A DNA stretch of 64,000 nt from positions 1-64,000 of the forward strand of contig JAMXDE010000028.1 in assembly GCA_026770025.1 (NCBI GenBank). The letters are read 5' to 3'. The translations under genes were made by a program, and so were the position numbers. The stretch is from Craspedostauros australis (lineage: Eukaryota > Bacillariophyta > Bacillariophyceae > Mastogloiales > Achnanthaceae). Below are positions 1 to 12,071 of this stretch, piece after piece (positions within the stretch are counted from its first letter, which is position 1; every line of letters starts with the position of its first letter). The notes below the pieces were generated by a model that saw only the letters and a list, made by a program, of their open reading frames with translations, ran no database searches and was not told the origin of the DNA.

Positions 1-3000
1 TCTGTGCCAACCATGATCGCCCTACAGTACTTGCAATCTCATGAGGGTTGCTTGTTAGGTTGGTGGTTGATCGTTGGTTTCTTCTGTTGCTCAGTCAAAC
101 TCTCCTTGAGCTTGGCCTGCGCTGCTCGTCCCGGTTCCTGTCTTTCCGCATGCTCGGCATGCCGCTTCGAGATTGGCATGGATGGTGGACACTGGCAATT
201 GTTTCTCCACGGGAAGTGATCGCTCCTCCTCGGACTTGGTAGGCTCTCGAATGCAAGTGTTGGCACAATGGTGGGAGTGCAACCTCTGTGAGATGAGGAC
301 GATAGCGCGATAGGGGACGGTCGATGGAATCCGAGTACCACAACCATTGATCCCTCGCGGCTTCTCACCATTCCTCTGGCCTGTTTTCGCCATGTGCTCT
401 CGTTAATGTTCTTCCAGAACTGAAGGCTGGCATCGGCACTATCGCTTTGAATACTGCTTGGCAGTGTGATTCGGAGTGGACAGTGTATGTGTGCGACATC
501 CGGAGGGCATGGTGACACCGCAACGGTTGTGAATAATGCTGAGCCATCGTCCTTTGTACTGCGCAACGAACCAACAACGATGCTGATGGCAGAGTGCGGA
601 TGGAACCACAGTGTCCATCTGTATGAAGGCATCGGCAACATCCTATGTTATGCGTATATACACAGACGAGCGAACCAGGATAGTCGTAGACAAGGCGGGA
701 GGCAGTCGTGGGAGCAGTATTCAGCCCTTCAAATCTCTTGAAACATCGTGCCTTCATCAAGTGTTCTATTGCACAAGCAGCTATAGTGTATGCGCAGTAC
801 TGTTCCAACCATACGTAGAGAAGTACAGTTTATTCGTAGGTGTATAAATTACAGGGAGAGGATTCTACCATACCTCTTGATATGCCTACGAGGTAAGGAG
901 GGGCCCCTCCATTTCATTCGTGTCCATCGTGTCGTGATGCACACGGGGGTGGGAGGTTTTGGTACAATTCATCAAGGGAGTGGTGGCACTGAGAAGCGCT
1001 CTTTCTCTGACCACTTTCATATTATGGCAGTTGCAGGGGCTTTGTGCCAGAAGCTTCTCACGGCAGACAGCATCGCGAAGTGACGATCTGCTTTCGCCAA
1101 ACGGATTTTTGACTTGAAGGGCCTCGTGTTATGGACACGAAACGTTTGTTGCCATGTTGTTGTTTGCCTGCCGTCCATTCTCATTACTCTCTCATTGCTA
1201 TGCCGTTCGACGCTTGTATTCGATAATCCTCTGATCATGGTTCGTCTGTCGCGCGATGATGATCGTTCATGGGAGAACTTCTTCGCCTATCTTGGCCCAC
1301 GTGGTCGTCGATGGCCATGGCCACGTTGATTGGCCTTTGCGAACTCCCGGTCATGCTTTTCGGGAACGTGAGCCCTTGTGCGTTGCAAACCAGTACCGGT
1401 TTGGTGGAGTGCGCATTTGAGTTGGTTTAGCGTGGAACGACGAGGCTGCCGTTCACATCATCCGAACTGCCAGATGCTCGTTGGCGTCGCGATGATGGCG
1501 ATGAGTCCATCGATACTTGCGCAGTCTTCTGCACGGCCGCGATCGGACGGACTTCGACGACTCCGCGCCGATGACGAGCAGCGGCTTTTTTACAGAGGAT
1601 GGAAGTGTGAATTGCTCCGTCACGACGATGGACACAATGATGTTGAATGCCAGCTTGCCAATGGTGTGCTATGCGCTTCGCAGCCAATGCCGTGGCGACG
1701 GTGATCTCGATGGTAATTAATATCAATGGTGAGGACACACCTCGTGTTTTGCTGGCAATTGTCGACGTCGGGACCATTGCCAAGCACCTTAGGAGAGATC
1801 CTTCCATTGATCGCGTCGCGCAGACCACCCGTGTTCGTCCGCCAGTGAATGTTCGTTGCTTGAGTCTTCGCTGGTGCGCAAACAGCCAACATGAATGCAG
1901 ATCTGTTGCGGGAACGGGGACGCCCGGCCTTCTGCTTGATTGCAATTCGATTCACCCTAAATCAAGGCTCAGGATCTGGAGGGGCTTGGCGTTGTGGCCG
2001 AGGGACACTCTGTGTTCGTGTTCGCGTTCGAAACTGTGAAGATTGAGTTTGGATTTGGACTGTGATGATGACAGCGTATGATGATGGCGATGATGACGAA
2101 TGATGGCCTGCCTTTGCGGATGATTAGTCAAGGAAAGATCGGCCAATTGCGATGGTCGGGATTCGAGAGATGGTCGTTGCTTCGATTTGGGAGGATTGGT
2201 CAACGACACTTCACGTAATGATGAGATTGATCTGAGGATGCTTGCCAACGTCGACCTGCGCTTGTCAACGACGAAGACTCTTGTCTCTCTTCATGTGTGC
2301 GGCTGAAGGGAAAGGGGGCTGGTGTAGATGCCGCGCTCCGACCTCCAGGCGTGACAGGGGCCACCAGAGCTTCTCCCACCGTTCGTTGCAGCAGCACTTG
2401 TCGCAACGTCGACGCGGTGCCCATCGTCGTCGTCGTAGAGACATGCAGATTCGACAGTAACTCCGGGCGCTTGCTGCGAGACGTCTCCGTTGTCGCAACT
2501 CCCTCGAGGTAGGGCCGGGGTGCTGGCTGCGCTCATCGCGCCCTGATGTGTCTGATGTGACTGGCATGTTGCGTCCGTCATTCGAGAATTCCAAGAATTC
2601 CAAACTCTTGCTCCTCGATTCGGCGCTGTGGTCGTTCCGTTGGAATTCGGTTGTGTCCCTTGGCCTGCGTCTCCGACTCTGGGCAAGCTTCGTCTCTGTC
2701 TTGACTGCTCCATTCGCGGGTTGCGCCAAGTGCTGGGGCTGTGGCGGAAGCTGAGCTCCCACCTGGGGTGTTTGGCACCGGTATCGGTTCGTTGTTGATG
2801 AACTTGCTGGGATCAAGGGAGCTGAATGACATCTCGTGAGGTTGCAAGTCGAGCATGTCCAGACTCTTTGCATGTGATCGTTTCACAGCCGAAGCTTTCT
2901 GCATCTTTGGCCTGTAATTCTGTTGGCACTGCTTGGTGCATCTGTGCTTGACACTCGCACGACGACCTGATTTTGCAGCTGCTTTGGCCTCTTTGGCGAC

Positions 3001-3572
3001 GCTTGTGGGGCTTGATCGCCTTCGATTTCATGTCTGCCTGTTGCGGTTGCTGGTCTCCGTTTGTTTCTCTGGCATATCAGTCTGACACCGTCCTCTTTCC
3101 AGCAACTTCGATCGTCATGATCACATGACCGCACGGGCTGGAGAAGGTCGAAAACAGAGTACCTACAGGCTGGACGCTGGGACTGTAGACAACTCCCAGA
3201 GTAGATCCCAATCATGGAAGGTTCCATAGTAATACTGCATAGTCGCTAGGAGGGTGGGGTCAAGGTTTGACCAGAGCAATGGGGCCGAGCCTTCCCACAG
3301 TTCTCTTGGATGTCGATGATCTCTCAATCTTGGTTGATTGTCTGATGTTGGTGTATGTGCGTTTGAGTCGGTGGGTACCAATGAAGGATGGCGGCGTCAT
3401 TGGAGTGGATGCAATTAGCCATTGCATCATGAACAGAGTTGCATTGCACGAAGAACAACAACCAGAGGTGATGTTCATCTTGAGTGTTTGTGCGTCACTG
3501 GTGAATGAACAACGGATGGCAGACAGACGAGTACTCAACAACGTGCCAACAATTCTTTGATGTCACCCAAAC
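1..3572. repeat. Segmental duplication copy A, left part
   Basis: This stretch aligns along its length with about 17477-20985, with many substitutions and short indels. It runs off the left edge of the window. The alignment stops abruptly at 3572, where a copia LTR begins, and resumes at 12757. It therefore forms one unit with 12757-~16800, interrupted by the retrotransposon. Apart from the broken minus-strand Ser/Arg-rich gene, I recognise nothing in bases 1-1000. A minus-strand frame there (about 39-640) shares short blocks such as WFHPHSA with the matching frame in copy B, but neither is continuous enough to call a gene. Confidence 0.85.
1040..3440 (-). pseudogene. Broken Ser/Arg/Pro-rich low-complexity gene, copy A
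   Basis: Minus-strand reading frames here match those of the better-preserved copy at 18500-20847. Shared blocks include SLDPSKFINNEPIPVPNTPG (about 2760-2830) and SLREVSLTNPPKSKQRPSLE (about 2150-2210). The product would be rich in Ser, Arg, Pro, Thr and Ala with no recognised domain. The frame changes several times along the length and no single ORF spans it. Either the gene is dead or the sequence carries indel errors. I do not recognise the family, and the boundaries are approximate, inferred from the alignment with copy B. Confidence 0.45.
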
Positions 3573-4265
3573 AGTTAGGATTCGGGCGTAGGCGTCGCGA
3601 ATCGGTGGAGAATGCCTCGTGAATCTGCCGGCTTCGGGATAGCCGTGTGATGCAGTTCAAGAGAGGTGTGCTGGTTGAAGAGTTATAACTTGAACGATGA
3701 GTAGTAGAGTGCTTTGTAGTAATCCTTGTCTGTTATTATGAGTTAGCTTATGGTGTTAGTAGGGTGAAAGAAACGATGCCACACAACTTGGCGAGACCCC
3801 ACACTGATGCACTTGATTCAGTGCAACAGAGTAGACAATCAATACAGTACTTTGCTCTCCCGCCCATGTAGTTACACTGCAGTGTAGGTCATGACAATCA
3901 GTGATGACGGTCATGAAGCAGTGGCTGTGGCTGAAGCTGACCCTCGGATTCCATTGCTTGAGTTGAAGCAGGTTTGGATATACATGTTGAGACTACGCGT
4001 GGTAGTGTGGTGGTCATCAGCATGAAGGAATCGATGGTATGTATGGTAGTAAGGAGGATCTGAAGAGCATATAGTTCCCAGGTGGGGTGTGAGTCATGGT
4101 CGGTAAGGTTTTAGCATGATGGATTCGTGAATGGAGGAGAGAAAGGAGGAGGAAAAGATTTGGTGGTCGATCAATGTCGGAAGATTTCGCGCCAAAAACA
4201 GGAATTTTCTCCCATCGGGTTGATACCGTGTTCGGTAATAGTCTGTCCCTCATTGAATCTCAACT
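3573..4265 (-). repeat. LTR of copia element 1 (left; 3' LTR in element orientation)
   Basis: This 693-bp copy matches 12072-12756. Its ends are AGTTAGGATTC and GAATCTCAACT, which form an imperfect 11-bp inverted repeat but lack the usual TG…CA. The boundary is supported by the CAAAC target duplication on the outside and by a GA-rich polypurine tract (minus strand) on the inside. Confidence 0.9.
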
Positions 4266-4639
4266 CTCCCTCTCAGTGTTGGGTCGGGATTGGAGTTGTG
4301 GTATCGATGAAAACTTCATCCTTCGTTGTTGTTGTTTGTTGTTGGTTGTTACCAACCCATGATCTTGAATCGTAGGTATTCGAAGACTGCGATAGACAAT
4401 CCTTGTGGTGAAGATGTCGGCCAGTTGCTCCGGGTTGCAATGTGCTGGATGTAGATGAATCCTGCCTTGACCCAGTACCAAAGAAGTGCCACTTAGTCAG
4501 AAAGTGTTTGGTGCGCGCGGTTTGGTTGATGATTGGTGGCGAGGGAAATGCAAGCTTGGTTTGTCCTCAAAACCGTGCACTGGAGGTTGGTATGCAGCGG
4601 CATGGTGGTCCCCTGCGTTGTTGATGAACTTGGCGGATG

Positions 4640-7490
4640 AGCTGTGTGGATGGGACATCAGCGTTGCGCATTGCGAGAGAAGATGAGCGTGGCCGTACTC
4701 GGACTCCATCGTAGATAGAGCAATCTCAGTTGGAGTTTGGACTTCCAAATGAGGGGACACCCTCCCAATGTGATTAGGTAGCCGGTGCGCGACTTGACGG
4801 AGACGGGGTCCTTGCTGTCTTCTCGTCCGTAGAGCCCTGCGAAATCTGCATCCACGTAGCATTTGAGATCGAGCTGCCCGGTGGGACGCACGATGGTGCC
4901 CTTATCCTCAGTGTGATTGAGGTATAGCGCATGATGCGCTTGATGGCCCTTGGCGTTCCCGTGTGAGCGGCGAGGGTCGCCTTCCGAAGCGAGCGACTTG
5001 GGAAGACTGCGAACGCTAGGTCTGGGCGAGTATTGGTCGTGAGATACAACAACATGCCGACGGACGGAGCGGTAGTTCCATGGTTCGTTCAATGGGTGGC
5101 TCATCCTTGCACTGTCCAAGTGCAAGCTGTGTAGTTGGTACGGGGCACGGACTGCAGTTTGCCATGTTTCGTTGTGGCGAGGATCTTCTTGATCAACCCT
5201 GGCTGGCGGAGATGGACCGTTGTCTGCTTTTGGGTCACGGCTGAGCTCGATTCCCAGGAACTCGTTGAAGCTTCCTTCTGGGTGAGCTCGAAGCCGAGGT
5301 CACGCATTGACTTGATAAAGTCGTCGGCGGCTGCTTAGTCTTGGAGGCGATGCCCGCATCGTCAACGTAGAGGACGATTCATGATGTCTTGCTTGATGAA
5401 CAAGCACTGCTCTTGTCGCAGGCCTTGAAGCCGATTGTAGTGAGAGCTCGGATAAGGTGTTCATACCAGAGGCGAGGAGCAATCGTCAAGCCGTACAGGC
5501 TCTTGCGGAGCTTGAGGCAGGTGTCGGGACCCTTCGTTGATTTGAATCCGCGAGGGAGATGAAGGTAGACGGGCTTGTGGATGGATGCTTGCACGGAAGC
5601 GTTCGTGAAGTCGATGGAAGTTGTGTCCAGCCATGACGATGAAGTTGCTGAGGAAGATGCGGACGGATGACCATGCGACGACATGGTGCGTAGGTGGAGG
5701 CGTCCTCATGCATGAGGTCTCCACGGCAACACAGAGTCCCTTGTATTTCTTGATGGGTTCCGTCGGGGAGTCGCTTGCGGCGAAAGACCCAGGTTCCTGG
5801 AAAGATGCGATCGTTGGACAACGTCGATCTTCTTCACTTCCTCCCACGTGCCCTTTTTCCGTGAGATCTCGAATCTCCTTTTTCGGCGGCTCTGCATCCA
5901 CTCGTCCTTGTTGTCGTCGCGAATGGCTTCGTCGAAGGAGAGAGTATCCGGGTCGGTGTTGGATGCCTTGTACACCGAGGTGCGTTCGGCGATCTCCAAG
6001 CGCCACTGCGGCAAAGTAGCTGATCATGCGATTATCGACGTAGGTGGGGTAGTTTGTTGCATCCCTTCTGTGGCTCGATGATTGCGACAGAGTAGGCATG
6101 CTGCTCGATGTTCGCCCATGTAGTTGATTGGAATGCACTTCGCTGTGTCAAGGATGAATGACGGATTGATTTCGAGTGTGGATGACGAGTCGATATCGAG
6201 CATGGATCCTTGGTTGGCAGAACGGGTCGCTGGGGCCGAATGTGAGTGGCGCCGTGTTCGACTCAATCATGCCTTGGACGAATTGCTCAATATCATATTC
6301 GCTGGGCGTAGCCAGGGTCCTGGTCGGATCGTCGTCACCTGGCGACGGAGCAGCTCGAATGGCGAGACGGTAGTGATGATTTTCGATCATCGCGTTCCAC
6401 ACGGAGCGAGTCCTTTTTGGACGAACGCTGTCTGCGCTGTACGCAGATTTGGGTGGAAGGTACCCTTGGTTCATCAAGTGCTCGGGATCTTGGTAGTAAC
6501 CATGGCCCTGATTTGGCCTTGGACATGAAGTCCGAGAGCGTCGAAGCGAGGTTCCATCGTGCCAGTGCGATAAAGGTGCTCAGCTTCTCCACGAACTGCT
6601 CGACGGCGTGGTCAGTGGCCAGTCGGAGGAGGTCTTCGTTGAGAAAGACACTGTTGAGGTCTTTCTCGAAGTGGTCCTCCATGTCCGAGTGGAAGTTGTT
6701 GTACGTCTCCTGAAATGGAGTCGCTCCTTCCTTGGTCATGTCGTCGGGGTCCGGTTGCCACCAGTCGGCCATGTTGATGCTTGCTTCTTCTGCTTCAGCC
6801 GGCTTTGGAGCAAAACGTTGGAAGGACGACGTTGGTTGGCTGTGGATTCAATGTGTTGAATCGACCTCGAGTCTGCCGCAACAAGTAGTGGGCGTCCACC
6901 TTGATTGGTGTAGATCGATGGAGAGAGAGTCGCTGCATTTGCGTTGGAGAGGTTCACTTGTATGTAGGCAATCGACGACAGCTTGTGAGAATTTGATGAT
7001 CGATGATGAATCGGGGTGCAATTCCCTGGGTGTGGTGGCCTGTTCGATTTCTTCCAAGGTAGCTACTGCAGGGCAGAAGTAGTAATCATCGGTGTCCTCG
7101 TCGTCCAACCAGGCTGCTTTGCCTCCCATACGCGCGTACGTGAATCGCTTTGGTTGTTTGCGACTTCTCGTGCTTCGAGGTCTTGATGGCGTTGACTCGG
7201 GCTTCGGCGGGTTGTTGTCGTGGACTTAGTATCAACTGGCGTTGGAGCTAAAGGTTGGTAATGGAGTTGCCTGTTCTGAAATTGGCGACTCTCGGAGAGG
7301 TGAACTCAATTGCGGTTGAAGTGTTCGCTGATCCGGTGACTCTATAGTAGGGTCAGGTACCGGGGACTCATAGGGAGCTCCCTCTGTCGAAGACATTTGC
7401 TTGTTGGCTCCCTCTGAAGTTGGCATCGGAGGGGCGAGAGTTTCACTCATGAGATCCGGGATCTGTTGTGTCGTTGGTTGCGACTCTTTC
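4640..7490 (-). pseudogene. Broken RT / RNase H region of copia element 1
   Basis: Minus-strand frames show copia-type reverse transcriptase and RNase H fragments. Examples are the RT piece with LRKSLYGL (around 5480-5510) and the RNase H piece with CYVDADFAGLYG (around 4830-4865). They lie in several frames, so this half of the polyprotein is a fossil. It sits downstream of integrase, the order expected for Ty1/copia and not for gypsy. The upstream part (about 6000-7490) has only short open frames with no clear domain and probably corresponds to the integrase-RT linker. Confidence 0.8.
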
Positions 7491-7511
7491 GCCAATACCT
7501 GTGGCGCTCTT

Positions 7512-10500
7512 TCACGGATGGTTCGTTGGTTTTCGCGTCTCAGTTATCGGTGGTGGAGTATTGTCGTCGTTGCGTTGTAACCGGTTGTGGTCTCGCGTGT
7601 CTGATGCGAAGATGTCGTCCTGCTCCATTGATTCCACATCGTCTTCGTCGAATGGGTATTGAAAGGTGGTATCACCAAACATGCGAGTCCATTCTTCCGA
7701 TTGATAGCTTGGAAGTTGCTTCAAGTCGGTAGCAATCGTTGCGAACCAGTCATCGAACACAACATGGAACTGGGGTGTGATTGAACCTGTCCGTGGTGAT
7801 AGGACCAGAGGTACGGTTGAGGCATGCTTCGTAGAGAGACCCATGTTCACGTATCTTTCTCCTCTTGGTTCCCATCGGGGTATTTTGCGTCCATCAGCCA
7901 GTGCTTTGTTAAGGACATAGACTGGACTGCCCCATACGTGCAGGTTATGAAGTTGCTTGAGGGGAAGACGGATGCGTGACAGAACATCATAAGGTGTGAG
8001 GCCGGTGGCGGGATTAGGCACGCGATTATAGATGTACGCGGCGTGTACGACGGCCATTGGCCATAGTTGAGCGTCAAACATCGTTGGCCAGTGGATGCTT
8101 TGATGCATCATCATGGTTCGGGCCATTGAGACAATTGTTCGAATGCTTTGCTCGGCGATTCCATTGTGGTGATGTGCGCCGACACCTGCGAATCGATGGA
8201 CTTGATGGAATATCTCAAGGTGTTTGGAGTATTCGGGTGAGGTGAAGGTGGTGGCGTTATCGGATAGATACGATCGTACGGGGACTCCAACATCACGACA
8301 CATCAATTCGAACCGTTCCTTGGCTTCGAGGGTGGCGTGCGTAGTTAGCGCTGCCACAGGTTCCACATGGATGTATCCTGATGCGTGATCGACGAAGATG
8401 GCTCCGCCTTTGTACATTTCGTTTGGATCGCCTTTGCCTCGTCCTGAGAAGAGGCGTCCTGGTGTTCGACCGACGAAGTGGTCCACTGATACTTGTTGTC
8501 CTGGGAACAAGTGATCGGTGCGCAAAACTCCTTGTTTGTCACGGACGACATGTTGAGTTATTCCTGGGGAAGGGCGACGGTGCAGCTTTCCGAATTGGCA
8601 TGCGGCGCAGAGCGGAAGGCTTGTGACCCTTGCCGCAGCTGTGTGCATCTTTCTAGACGATTCTGACCCAGTGAGCGTACCCGAACGCAGCAGGAACTTC
8701 ACTCGACTGAAGGATAAGTGTCCGAGACGATAGTGCCACCGAAGAAGTTCCTTTTGCGGTTGGGTGAGGTTCACGTTGTGGTCCGACACGGTAGAGACGA
8801 TGGACGTTAGTGCAGCTGGCACGTCATGGATGTTGTCGGCGCTGTAGCCGACTGATGTTGGCAGCCTTGTGGACTTCTTGTAGTTCGCTACGATTGCATT
8901 GCGATCGTCGTTTCCCAGGATTCCGCTGAGTTTGCAGGAGGACTTGTCGAACACGATTGTTTCGCCCTGATACTCTTCGAGGAGACTGGAAGTGCTGATT
9001 AGCTTGACCTTTGATTCGGGAACATGGAAAGCAGGCAGTCGCAATTTGCGAGGGCTTCCAGTTACATCAAGGACATACCATTCGACGGTCCCCAACGCAT
9101 TCACTTGGATTTTCTTGAGGAATCCGTTGAGAAAGGTCGGTCTTGGTGGAGGACTTGGAGTAGAACAGAAATCGTTGAGGTCATTTGTCACAGAAATTGA
9201 TGCTCCGCTGTCCCATACGAGTTCGAATGGAGCATCGGGTGAGAGATAACTCTCAGCTTTAGCTGGGGATGCGAAGGCGTTGCGATTGGAGAAGTAGGAG
9301 GCTAGACCTTGCAGAGTGAGTAGTGCGGGCATGTCATTGTCACATTGTTGTTTTTGGTTTCGATCACACATCAAGTCGATTCCACGAGTTGGGTACAGGC
9401 TCCAGAGGTTTCGTGAGATGGATGAGGTGCGACCTTCCTGGCGGGGCAATTTTGCTGTCGTGAGTGTTTGGTTTTTACCATAAGTGGAATTTTTCGATTG
9501 ATTCCAGTGACGACGTTTTGATCTGTGATTGCGGGATTTGGTCCGAGCCTGGGGATGCCACACACGTTTTGTTCGTGGGGAGTTTCCTCTCGACACGTTC
9601 ACGGGTTTGGGTGCATCTGGGTCGAGACTTTCCATTACGAGATCGTAGAGACTGCGTTTCACGGCTCCATTGAAGTGTGTTGGACGTTTGTGCACTTGCT
9701 TGTATCGTTCTTTGACTCGTGCTTTGTTGTAGACTAGGTCAACAGAGTTGATTGAGTCAGGTCTTCGTGGAACGTTCGTGTGGAGGAGTAGTAGAGTTAC
9801 GGCGATTAGCATCCAGGCATTAGCTGCCGCGATGTACCACCCATACTCTACTCCGATAGTGATGACTTGGAGTGAGGCGAATAGGAGAACCATTCCAACG
9901 ATGCTACTGAAGTAGTTGAAGGAGGTAAAGAGGTTCCAGACGAGAGACCACCAAGTGTCTTCGTCTTGACTGGAGGTGGCTGTGAAGCATGTCCATGCAG
10001 CCATGTCAATGGAGAGGTTGTCCTGTTTGGGAACGTTCTTGCCCTTTGCCTTCGCCTTGAACTTGAAGTTGTCCTGGTGGCTCTCGGTGTTGTGCGAGAG
10101 ACGCCAGCGGCGGCACTTGGCGCACCACATGAACGTCTTGTCGTTGACAAGCTTGCGTTGTGGCTCACCGGGCTTGGGAGCTTTGGACGACCAGCCCTGG
10201 CCGGCGTTGCGTTTGGCGTCGCGTTCCTTGGGCTTCTTGAAGTTGTTTCTTTTTCCATCGTTCTTGGAGAAACCCTTGTGTTGCTCGAGAACGTTGGCGC
10301 TTGGATTCTGGACGACGTTGTTGGCGTACGAGTACTTGGGCACGTTGCTATCTCTAGTACGCCTGATGGCATGCCAGCGATTTCCGCGCACTTCGTTTTC
10401 GTACGACGACTCGGCCTTGTTGCAGATTGCCATCCATGTGAGATCTTTTGCGGCAAGCTGGGGGCGAGCGTACTCGTACGTGAAGACGGGGAGACGCATG

Positions 10501-11645
10501 AGGATTTCCTCAAGGTCATCCTTCATCACATAGAGAGGACGTCGGTACTGTTCACCAGACCGGATCTGTCCTCCAGCCTGTAGGAAGACATCGAGGATCG
10601 TTCGGAGGAGACGAAGGTCGAAGCGACCGGCGTCATCGAGGCGCTTGCAAAGGGCACGAAGGTGGACTGCCATGAGACCAACGTTCTCGTTTGGAAAACG
10701 TCTGCAGTTGACTTCGCGGATCTTGGCTGCGAGGGCGTCTTGTTCATCCAAGGAGTTGGCCGAGTTGCTGTTCATGAACTCAACGAAGAGAGTGATGAAG
10801 TTATCGTGGAACTTCGGCTCAATTCGGTTCATGAGCTGGTCTTCGAGGACTGGATCAAGACTGTCACGGAAGAACGCTGAGGCTGTCTCGTTGTTCTGGA
10901 CGTCGTAGTGATCCCACTTCAGATGGAACTCTTCGAAGTGCTTGGTGGCATCTTCAAGAGTGAAGGCGGCTGGTGAATCCAGGACGCAAGTCATCCCTGA
11001 CTCTACGTTGGCGTCAGCGATGTACGCCATGGTGAGGAGTCCGGTTCTTGCCATGTGGTTTCGCACCAGGCGGATGAACTGCTGGATGTTCCCTCCTTTC
11101 TTGAACTTGTCGGTGAGTCCTTGCTCTCGCTTGGACTGGTTGGTGGAGTCAGCACCGTTATGGAGGATTCTCTGTTGTTGAGAGTTGGTCCACCTGGTGT
11201 GTGACTCGTCTTGGAGGCCCGTCCAATGTCCGTTTGGTGCGCCTGCGGTCCAGGGCACCCAGTTGCGTCCTTGCTTGAGGATACCTCCCATGATGGGAAC
11301 GGTTGGTTTCCCAGAGAGGTCGTGGTCGTCGTCTTCGCTATCCTCTTCTGACTTTCTGCTCTTCTTGGGCATGGGAGTTCCCATGTCGAAGATGCTGTCG
11401 TTGAGGAAGGACTGGTCCGTCCGGGTTCTTGTGTCGCCAGCGGAGCGGCTGCGCTCGAGTCCGGGACGGCTTGGGGTCGTGGTGGCTGTCGCCGCTGCTT
11501 GGGCAGTGGCTATAGCCGCGTTTGCTGCTTCTGCAGCGGCTTCGGCCGCCAACGTCGCCTGTGTGAGGCGGGCGTTCTCGACCGTGATCGCTTCGAGCTG
11601 CGCTTGCAGCTCTTCCAGCGTGGCAGGGGTTGTCACTTCCGCCAT
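7512..11645 (-). CDS. Copia element 1 Gag-protease-integrase frame (1377 aa)
   Basis: One open frame begins at an ATG (11643-11645). It has an Ala-rich coiled N-terminus (residues 1-55) and a helical Gag region (about 150-420). A Cys/His finger around residues 505-522 has spacing CAKC…H…H rather than the CCHC knuckle. Two strongly hydrophobic, membrane-like segments follow at about 570-625. Then come the protease motif WDSGAS (about 814), the GAG-pre-integrase H…H…CAAC motif (about 970-1025), and an integrase core with the acidic triad in VDHFVG, LSDNATTF and NGIAEQS. Hydrophobic segments between Gag and protease are unusual for copia. The frame ends before RT, which lies in the broken downstream part of this element. 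Confidence 0.85.
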   Translation of the reverse strand: MAEVTTPATLEELQAQLEAITVENARLTQATLAAEAAAEAANAAIATAQAAATATTTPSRPGLERSRSAGDTRTRTDQSFLNDSIFDMGTPMPKKSRKSEEDSEDDDHDLSGKPTVPIMGGILKQGRNWVPWTAGAPNGHWTGLQDESHTRWTNSQQQRILHNGADSTNQSKREQGLTDKFKKGGNIQQFIRLVRNHMARTGLLTMAYIADANVESGMTCVLDSPAAFTLEDATKHFEEFHLKWDHYDVQNNETASAFFRDSLDPVLEDQLMNRIEPKFHDNFITLFVEFMNSNSANSLDEQDALAAKIREVNCRRFPNENVGLMAVHLRALCKRLDDAGRFDLRLLRTILDVFLQAGGQIRSGEQYRRPLYVMKDDLEEILMRLPVFTYEYARPQLAAKDLTWMAICNKAESSYENEVRGNRWHAIRRTRDSNVPKYSYANNVVQNPSANVLEQHKGFSKNDGKRNNFKKPKERDAKRNAGQGWSSKAPKPGEPQRKLVNDKTFMWCAKCRRWRLSHNTESHQDNFKFKAKAKGKNVPKQDNLSIDMAAWTCFTATSSQDEDTWWSLVWNLFTSFNYFSSIVGMVLLFASLQVITIGVEYGWYIAAANAWMLIAVTLLLLHTNVPRRPDSINSVDLVYNKARVKERYKQVHKRPTHFNGAVKRSLYDLVMESLDPDAPKPVNVSRGNSPRTKRVWHPQARTKSRNHRSKRRHWNQSKNSTYGKNQTLTTAKLPRQEGRTSSISRNLWSLYPTRGIDLMCDRNQKQQCDNDMPALLTLQGLASYFSNRNAFASPAKAESYLSPDAPFELVWDSGASISVTNDLNDFCSTPSPPPRPTFLNGFLKKIQVNALGTVEWYVLDVTGSPRKLRLPAFHVPESKVKLISTSSLLEEYQGETIVFDKSSCKLSGILGNDDRNAIVANYKKSTRLPTSVGYSADNIHDVPAALTSIVSTVSDHNVNLTQPQKELLRWHYRLGHLSFSRVKFLLRSGTLTGSESSRKMHTAAARVTSLPLCAACQFGKLHRRPSPGITQHVVRDKQGVLRTDHLFPGQQVSVDHFVGRTPGRLFSGRGKGDPNEMYKGGAIFVDHASGYIHVEPVAALTTHATLEAKERFELMCRDVGVPVRSYLSDNATTFTSPEYSKHLEIFHQVHRFAGVGAHHHNGIAEQSIRTIVSMARTMMMHQSIHWPTMFDAQLWPMAVVHAAYIYNRVPNPATGLTPYDVLSRIRLPLKQLHNLHVWGSPVYVLNKALADGRKIPRWEPRGERYVNMGLSTKHASTVPLVLSPRTGSITPQFHVVFDDWFATIATDLKQLPSYQSEEWTRMFGDTTFQYPFDEDDVESMEQDDIFASDTRDHNRLQRNDDNTPPPITETRKPTNHP

Positions 11646-12071
11646 GATGGATGACGGGGACTTCTCGAATTGTCTTCGGACTTCGAGTGGATCGATCTGT
11701 TTGCCTTCTCTTGCCTTTGCTCGACTTCACTTCGTTGGGAAGGTGTGCACTGAAGTTCGATGCAGGCTTGGAGAGGCTCGCACTCGGTTGGCGAGTGCGG
11801 TTATTGCTTGCTTTGGCAGAGGCTACTGAGGTTCGACCTTGGGTCGCTTACCTTCAGCTGGGACTTTGTCCTCTTGAGTGGCTCGGTTTTCGAGCGGTGG
11901 GGATCTGATCTCAGATCAGATGCATGCGGTGAGGACGTGGTCCTTGTTGGAAGCTCGGTCTGCGAGCTGTGCCTTTTGGCTTCGTCTCAGTGAGACTCTT
12001 GCGATCGGTTGGCAGAGGAAGATGCTCGGTGAAGTTGATTAGAGAGTATTTGGCAACCACTCGCAGCTATC

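Noticed and set aside
9966-10583. Long plus-strand frames inside copia element 1, including hydrophobic ones
   Set aside because: They are shadows of the Gag frame on the opposite strand, and their hydrophobicity follows from complementing Lys/Glu/Arg-rich codons.
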